The notes under the pieces were generated by a model. That model saw only the letters and a program-made list of their open reading frames with translations. It was not told where the DNA came from and did not search any database. Shown one piece after another: positions 57,867 through 64,000 of a DNA stretch of 64,000 nucleotides (positions are counted from its first letter, which is position 1; each line of letters begins with the position of its first letter). Source of the stretch: Gamarada debralockiae (taxonomy: Eukaryota > Ascomycota > Leotiomycetes > Helotiales > Hyphodiscaceae); NCBI GenBank assembly GCA_002803225.1, contig NXFV01000810.1, positions 1-64,000 of the forward strand, read 5' to 3'. The position numbers and the translations under genes were made by a program.

Positions 57867-60635
57867 TCACATGCGTGCGAAATACCTCGCCTTTGCGTCC
57901 TCTGTCGTCATTTCTGCTTCTTGTTTGCGATTGACCCTGTCCTTTGCCGGAGACCGTAGCCTATAGGACTCGTACTCCAGTATCAGCTCTTTGATCCTAC
58001 CATGAAACTGCTCTTTCCGACCTGCATACTCCATGACAGACATCCCATCAAATGTTTTGACTCCTTTTTTGTAAGTCGGATGTTCAAAGCAGTCTTCCAA
58101 GAAGTCTGCATCGCCCATATCTATGGCACGATGTACGAGTGTTAAGCCATCCTTTCCATTCAAATCACCAATCGCCCCGGCCTCAAGAAGCAGCTTTGCA
58201 CAGTCAACATTCTTGCATTCGATCGCTTTGGCTAAGGGCGTTTCGCCTTCATTGTCGAAAACAGTGTCCAGAGTACGTCCTGAACGGTCCAGGAGGATCT
58301 TCAGAGCATCGACCCTGTTCTCTATACACGCGGCGTGGAGCAAATTCACTCCATCGTTGTCGCAAACAGTAATCTCCGCGCCTCTGTCTAGAAGCATTTG
58401 CAGGCATTCGAGATGATTGAGAAAGCCAAAGATCGGTGTTCTTCCACGTCTATTCTTGGCATTAATGTGCGGCCCCCTATCCGCTGAAAGAAGATCGACA
58501 AAGCTCAATTTGACTTCTTCTTGAGTCCAACACGCTTGGTGGAGCGGAACTGAGAAATCCGCTTCTCGCGAAAGGTCTCTTCGGGCTGCTCGCTCGAGCA
58601 ATAGCTGCGTACACTTGAGAAAGTCTGCAGTCTTTCCACAGACGGCAACTTGAAGTGGGGTTTCATACCAACCCTCAATCGGATCTGAGGGAATGCTGAG
58701 CAGGAACTCCATTACTTCGGGCCGTTTCGATTCGGCGCCTTGGTGGAGGACATTCTTCGCATGTTGCTAATAAGGAATGGATTTGCGAGTCTCGAGAGAA
58801 GAATCTTCATCTTATTGAGACGGCCTCTTTGAGTTGCCCAGTTGAATGGAGTTCAGCCATGTCTGGAATCGCGTGCATCTATCATCCTGAGGTATAGTTT
58901 GGCTGACGAGCCTCGCCGACGTAGACGGACGTCCTCCTGCCTGAAAGCTTCGATGATCTCCCCGAACAATGGCGACTCTTTCTGATGATTCTTCTTCCAA
59001 ACTGACCATTTCTGCCCGGGAGGAGCGTTGTTCGCCTTGTCAACGAAGTCAATCAATTCCAACAAGCCTGGACGCTTTTTATCTTGGAAGTCATAGTCTT
59101 CGAGGACCGCAATGTGGATAGGATTGAACTTGAAATCGTGCTTGGCACTCCGCCAACTCGGGAACGCTTCTGATCTGTCTCGATCTGCCTGGGTAGCATT
59201 GATGTCATAAGCTCTTGTCAGTGCGAGATGAACAGGCTTCCTAAATTAAATGAGGCTCAAGTCAGTCACATTCTCAAGCATCAAGATGTATTTCAAAGGC
59301 AAGAGACGAACCGAGTTCCAATTTCACCAGCGTCAAGATCGGAACCAGCCTTGATCAGAAATCTAACTTGCTCAGCAGTTCCAAATATCCAGCATTCTGA
59401 TTATATGATAGCCCGTACACGCGATGCCCTCTCCTCACTCACACGCAGTAGAGTCCAGTTATCGGCGTTTCGCTCACGTACACTAGCAACACCACTCTCG
59501 AGGAGTTTTCTCAGTCTTTTGATATCGGTGGTCGTTGCGTAGATGACTGTCTCAGTGTTGTCCTGAGCGACACCTTCATATTCAATGTGAATCAAAGAGT
59601 TAAAGCTTCTTGATTTCAACGAAATGGCAATAATCTCTTTGAACTTCTTTGCGGAAAGTACCAACGATCCCCGAGAAGGTCCTCGCCTCGCTGGGCATTC
59701 CGGATTAGAGCAACGACGAAGGAACTGTGTGGCAAACCGTGGCGACGAACTCTTCCGTCCGGGATCTAGGTGTGTTGGTACGCTTGCTGAAGTTCCATGG
59801 CAACTGCAAGAAAGGCTGTACTCGCTCGACTGTTTGGAGAGGGTTCCCGGGAGAGTGGAGGAGTTTGATCTGGTTAAAGCAAGCTCGTCGACACTACTAG
59901 CAATCTGTGCAGTACCTGTGTCCGAGAACTTTTCCTGGGGGGATACCTGAGCGTCTTCCTCATCATCTTTCGTGAATATTACGTCGGTCGCTTCCGTGAG
60001 GACTACGTCTGCTTCACCACCCATAGCTTCCACCTTCTCCGTGCTGTATTGAAGGAGGAGGGGTCTATTGCCACCCATCATGGCGTGCATTTTCCTCATG
60101 AGCTGAAGAGTATTTTCACTGAGTCGCCTATGAGATTCTCTACAAAAGAGCTAGCGAAGGAACAAAAGAGTATGTAATCATGGAACTCGAGCCCAAGAAT
60201 TGAAGGCATACGGACATTTGTACGCTTTGAACCATGTTATAGATCCCTTGTAATGAGTCTCGATATCGGACAAGACGTTGTTGGAGGCTTTGGCATCTCT
60301 TCTCGTTCAGTAGCCATTGTATTCTACGGGCATCGTTTCCGTCATTCCTCCTGACCATTTCAAACGCAGCCTGGAGCTTTCGCAAGGTTTCTTTGGCATC
60401 CCCGATAATAATATTTGTCTCTTCTGGGGGAATCCTGAGCGTAACATTCTCAATCGTCGAGATCATGTTGGAGGTTTGCAAGTAAGCGATTGAATTCAAT
60501 TAAAAGTATCTGGAGTTCGCGCAGGCTGCTTGTCGCATCTTGGAAGCTCTGAACCCAGCCATAGATAGTTTGATCAGTCTTTATCAAAGCAGTGATTGAA
60601 GTTGCTATGCCAAGAATCGCTGATACAGGGTCCAT
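57867..60635 (-). pseudogene. STAND-type N-terminal / ankyrin-repeat protein, one nonsense codon
   Basis: Starts at ATG 60635 with MDPVSAILGIATSITALIK, the fungal STAND N-terminal domain (Fungal_N type). A coiled region follows (about 60240-60440), then a Cys/His-containing stretch, and a low-complexity linker. Ankyrin repeats lie in the C-terminal third (58700-57900), for example TPLAKAIECKNVDCAKLLLEAGA and GVNLLHAACIENRVDALKILLDR. Introns were inferred in the middle part but not all joins are certain. A TGA at 58853-58855 replaces the Trp of an otherwise conserved GWTPFNWATQRGRL motif, and the join just after it is unclear. Most of the rest is conserved, so the loss is recent, or the stop is a sequence error. 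The role may be in non-self recognition, as for related proteins, but this is inference. Confidence 0.6.
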
Positions 60636-61316
60636 TGCGATGAAGATGTACCCCCTGAATAAGGTCGAAATAGTAAGACTTGGCTTGAATGCAGGTTTAT
60701 CTAAAGTGGTCGCATGAAGGCCTGTGATAGCCCACTTGGCTTCATCTATTGACTCTAACTTGAGCCTCACACTGCAGAGTTACAGCAACGGGCCACAAGA
60801 GTCTACGCATTCCGGGCGGCACTCACGCCTCGACGACCCCGTGGCTTGCTTATCAACTTGATATTCCATCTGTGTCTCTTCCAACAAAGTTTCTTCTGGA
60901 ATCAAAGCTTTGGTCGTGACTTTTCGTTGGCTCGATAAACTACAAAACCAATGAAAACGTGGTGGCTTCAGTAGTTTCATCAGATGTGGGATTGGTGTCG
61001 TCGGGGAGAGCATTCGCGGATATGGCCTGGGGCACTTGGCATTTCGGCACTGTCACGCTCACAGAGTACTTTTGAGAGATTTTTGACGTATAATGTAATT
61101 TGAGCAGTTGCATACAAGAGATTCAATTTTGGAAATCTTCATTTGTTTGGAAAGAAGAGACGAAACTTTGGATTCTGGAGAAAGAGGTGCCTGGATGCTA
61201 GCCTCTCGCTTAAACGCTCCCGCATCTGAAGGTCTTCCCCACGTTCAGTCCTACAACTTTCTTACAATCAACCTTGAGCTCAGTACTTCACCATAGTACC
61301 AAGAAGTTGTGTCAAT
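60636..61316. other. Divergent intergenic region
   Basis: It separates the ankyrin gene from the divergent CSN4 gene. No gene recognised. Confidence 0.45.
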
Positions 61317-62619
61317 ATGGCATCTCCAAAAGTCTCGCAAGCTCTGCAGCAAATTGCAGGCTCTGCAGAGAAACAGAAAGGCTACGAAACCCTCCTCTCC
61401 CAAATCTCCTCGTTATCCTCTCCCGACAATCTCCCTGGAGACCTAAACGCGATCATCGACGCCATATTCGCCGACTCTCTCGGAATAGTATCGACACGCT
61501 CACTGGGTGTTCTCTTCGTTGAAGCTTTGAAGAAAGTCCCTAGCAATGACACGAAGATCGAAGTCGGCGAACATACCCTCACCATCCTTCAATCTCAAGC
61601 CTCCTCTTTCGAAGAACAAAATGCCCAAATCCGCGAGCTCATGGCCGACGCCCATGAAAGTGATGAAGACTTCCTCGCCTCTGCCAAAGTCCTAGCTGGC
61701 ATTCCTCTCGAATCGTCGCAAAGAAAGGTCGCGAACGAAGATAAAGTCAAATTCTGGATCCGTATCACTCGAAATTACCTCGAAGTTGACGATACCACGC
61801 TCGCAGAGCAATACCTCAACAAGGCCAAGAATCTCATTTACACCGTCTCAGACCGCGATCTCAACCTACATTTCAAGCTCTGCCAAGCCCGCATTCAGGA
61901 TGCGAAGCGGAACTTCTTGGCTGCTGCACAAGGCTACCAGGACATCAGTTTCTTGCCAGTCATCGCGGAGGAAGAGCGACTTCACACACTCAGTATGGCT
62001 ATCAAGTGCGCGGTTCTGGCACCTGCCGGTCCTGCTAGAAGTCGTGCGCTGGGACGATTATACAAGGATGAGCGAGCGAGCACGTTGGAGGAATACGGCA
62101 TTCTAGAGAAGATGTTCCTGGATCGATTATTGTCGCCTGCGGAGGTCGAAAAGTTTGCGAAGGGATTGGCGGTGCATCAACTTGCGAGGACGTCCGATGG
62201 AAGCACAGTTTTGACCAAGGCGGTAGTTGAGCATAACTTGCGAGGCGCATCACGACTGTATAGCAATATCAGTTTCGATGCCTTGGGGCTCTTATTGGGC
62301 CTGGAAGGAGACAAGGCTGAGGAGACGACGGCTAGGATGATTGAGCAGGGTCGGTTGGTTGGTAGAATCGATCAGATCGAGCGGATCATTTGGTTTGAGG
62401 GCGGCGAGGCTACGGGTGAGAAGGGAAGTGGCAGAGCAGAGATTGTGGTTGGCAGAGAGCTGCGGAGATGGGATTCTAACGTCCAGGGGTTGGCTGAAGA
62501 GGTTGAGAAAGTCACTTCGGAATTGCAACTTCGTTATCCGGTGGGTACAAGTCTTCTTGCGGAACCAATCCATGCTAACGTCAAATTAGGCATTCGTTGC
62601 AGAACACTTAGCCGTTTAG
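61317..62619 (+). CDS. CSN4: COP9 signalosome subunit 4
   Basis: Exons 61317-62540 and 62590-62619 give 417 residues. The 49-nt intron near the 3' end has a GTGGGT donor and GCTAAC branch site; the last exon encodes AFVAEHLAV. The N-terminal helical (TPR-like) region contains KFWIRITRNYLEVDDTTLAEQYLNKA. The PCI domain occupies about 260-375, including VVEHNLRGASRLYSNISFDALGLLLGL, ARMIEQGRLVGRIDQIERIIWFE. The COP9 signalosome removes Nedd8 from cullins and controls SCF ligases; in filamentous fungi it links light response, development and secondary metabolism. The subunit is scaffold, not catalytic. Confidence 0.93.
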
Positions 62620-62816
62620 ATTGATTTGTGACACAATTTGGTGGCGTTTGGGATGATAATGCATGGACATAAGGAGCTTTGGGGTTGATAACATTGCAGG
62701 GGCGTTGGGAGATACGAGACGAGAATGCCAAAGGCTCAACGAATAGAAGAACACTTTCAGCATGGCTGTACCACAGGTGGCAAATATAGAACCATCTTTC
62801 AGATCGCTTGAATGAT

Positions 62817-63851
62817 TCATGCGTGAATGCCTCCCCAACCGGGGGTCTCCACTTCCCTAACGAGGACCCTCTCACTTCTAAGCTTCCTTCCCTCCTCGTA
62901 TTTCGCCTCCGTCTGCGAGTCAAACTCTCGTTTCTTTAGCTCAACTTTCAAAGACTTCTGCGTTGCCTTTTCGGTCCCATCGATCTCCGAAATCAGCTCG
63001 ATCAGTCTCTCCCCAATAATCTCGCCCATCAAGTCATACCCCTTCTCCGTAAAATGCAACCCGTCGTCCCAGATCTCCTTTCTTCTCTCCTCCGGCATCC
63101 TCCAATACGGAATTTTCGATTCCAAGTCAAGAATATAACTGTCTTCACATCAGCGCTCTCCTACTCTCCTCTTCCCAAATCCACTCCTCTCCCTTCCCCT
63201 TTGTCTCAGAACAAACTCACATATTCTCTGCTTGGTGCTCGAGGATTAGGTCATTGAGAGTATCTCGTCGTTGGTTGAGATCCGGAGAGCAAAATCCGCA
63301 TTCAGGAACTGTCAACGCGAGAACTTTCGTCCCGTTCCCTAGTGGATAGGCCCAGACCTTTTGCAGTGCTTCGTAGATATCCTCTCCTTCTCGGTTCCAA
63401 TTTAGGTCGTTGGTTCCGCCTAGGATGATTGCCCAGTTATAGGTAATCTCGTTCTCTTCGTCTGTGGACTGTTAGTAGAAACAAAATGAGACTCATGGCC
63501 TGAATCCCGTCTGTTTGAATAATTGAAGCGGAACGAAGAAATGGAACTGTGCCTCTCCCCTCTCCCAAAGGATGAGCCCAAAAACGCAAACCGGAGATGA
63601 TAGATATAATGAATAAAGAGGAAATGCTTACATAGTATGTCCATCCGAGGTAAGAAACCACCTGGAGGGCTTGTAACCTGGTCGCCTGGCAGGCCTTCCA
63701 CATCTGCTGTGAAATTGAAGGATGGAAGAGCCTTTTCTAGGGAAGCCAGCATTGCATCTGCGTATGGATGATGGACTGTTCCTCCATGACTCCAGCCAGC
63801 GGTAATGCTGTCTCCAAAGCAGAGGATGTTAAGGGATTTCATAACGAGCAT
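62817..63851 (-). CDS. GDSL/SGNH-family hydrolase
   Basis: Exons 63851-63632, 63461-63221 and 63138-62817 give 260 residues; donors GTAAGC and GTGAGT, phases agree. Block I CFGDSITAG holds the nucleophile S15. Block II Gly is in EGLPGDQ. Block III is GGTND (88-92). Block V is DDGLHFTEKG with D179 and H182 completing the catalytic site. The protein lacks a signal peptide, so an intracellular esterase or lipase-like enzyme is likely. The C-terminal helical tail is rich in Lys and Glu. The start could also be the second ATG at 63842 (MKSLNILCFGDS). Confidence 0.88.
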
Positions 63852-64000
63852 GTTGATTCGGAGATAGACAATGATACACAGCACTTGACATTCATCCAAA
63901 TGAGTTCAATAATTCAAGAAAAATTTACACAAAGAAGGATCCTTTCTCTACTCATCATAAGTTTCGAGTTTCTTGCACTGGTGTTTCAACGGGAGGAGTG
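63852..64000. other. Upstream flank of the SGNH hydrolase gene
   Basis: No further gene recognised before the window ends. Confidence 0.4.

Overview
The window looks like nuclear DNA of a filamentous ascomycete (Pezizomycotina, possibly Leotiomycetes; the class is a guess from gene content). The evidence is short spliceosomal introns, mostly 50-100 nt, with GTRNGT donors, RCTRAC-like branch sites and YAG acceptors, and fungus-typical families: UstYa/DUF3328, 2EXR, a GH16 endoglucanase, STAND-type N-terminal ankyrin proteins and a fungal EthD protein. The same window holds conserved eukaryotic housekeeping genes. All exon joins below were worked out by eye from frame, splice motifs and family conservation.

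Layout. The first 31 kb is accessory and repeat-rich. It starts with a UstYa-like oxidase (minus) divergent from a tiny secreted Kex2-type peptide gene (plus), then about 3 kb of decayed sequence. A small membrane protein gene follows, then a seven-exon ankyrin/C2H2 gene containing a tandem exon-intron duplication. At 11.6-13.1 kb come two inverted-repeat (MITE-like) elements 11 bp apart and a decayed Tc1/mariner transposase. Next are a broken gene at 14.4-15.6 kb, a 1209-residue stonustoxin-like/GTPase fusion, a short F-box gene, a secreted GH16 glucanase, and an amino-acid permease pseudogene split by a 1.2 kb segment that carries an intact EthD gene.

From 31.7 to 64 kb the window is mostly housekeeping. 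In order: the U4/U6 snRNP protein Prp4, a cluster of three decayed 2EXR genes, F-ATP synthase subunit b (ATP4) divergent from the ribosome-assembly factor NOC4, a Sel1-repeat protein, a bZIP factor with a hydrophobic segment, a five-finger CCCH protein of ZC3H3 type, TFIIF beta, an F-box protein, a GNAT acetyltransferase, an ankyrin protein with one nonsense codon, COP9 signalosome subunit 4, and a GDSL/SGNH hydrolase.

The housekeeping genes share no pathway: they cover splicing, ribosome assembly, respiration, transcription initiation, mRNA processing and protein turnover. The accessory half is where gene gain and loss is visible. The most interesting candidates are the UstYa-peptide pair, the stonustoxin/GTPase fusion, the exon duplication, and the EthD segment lodged inside a dead permease. 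No tRNA, rRNA or CRISPR array was recognised.
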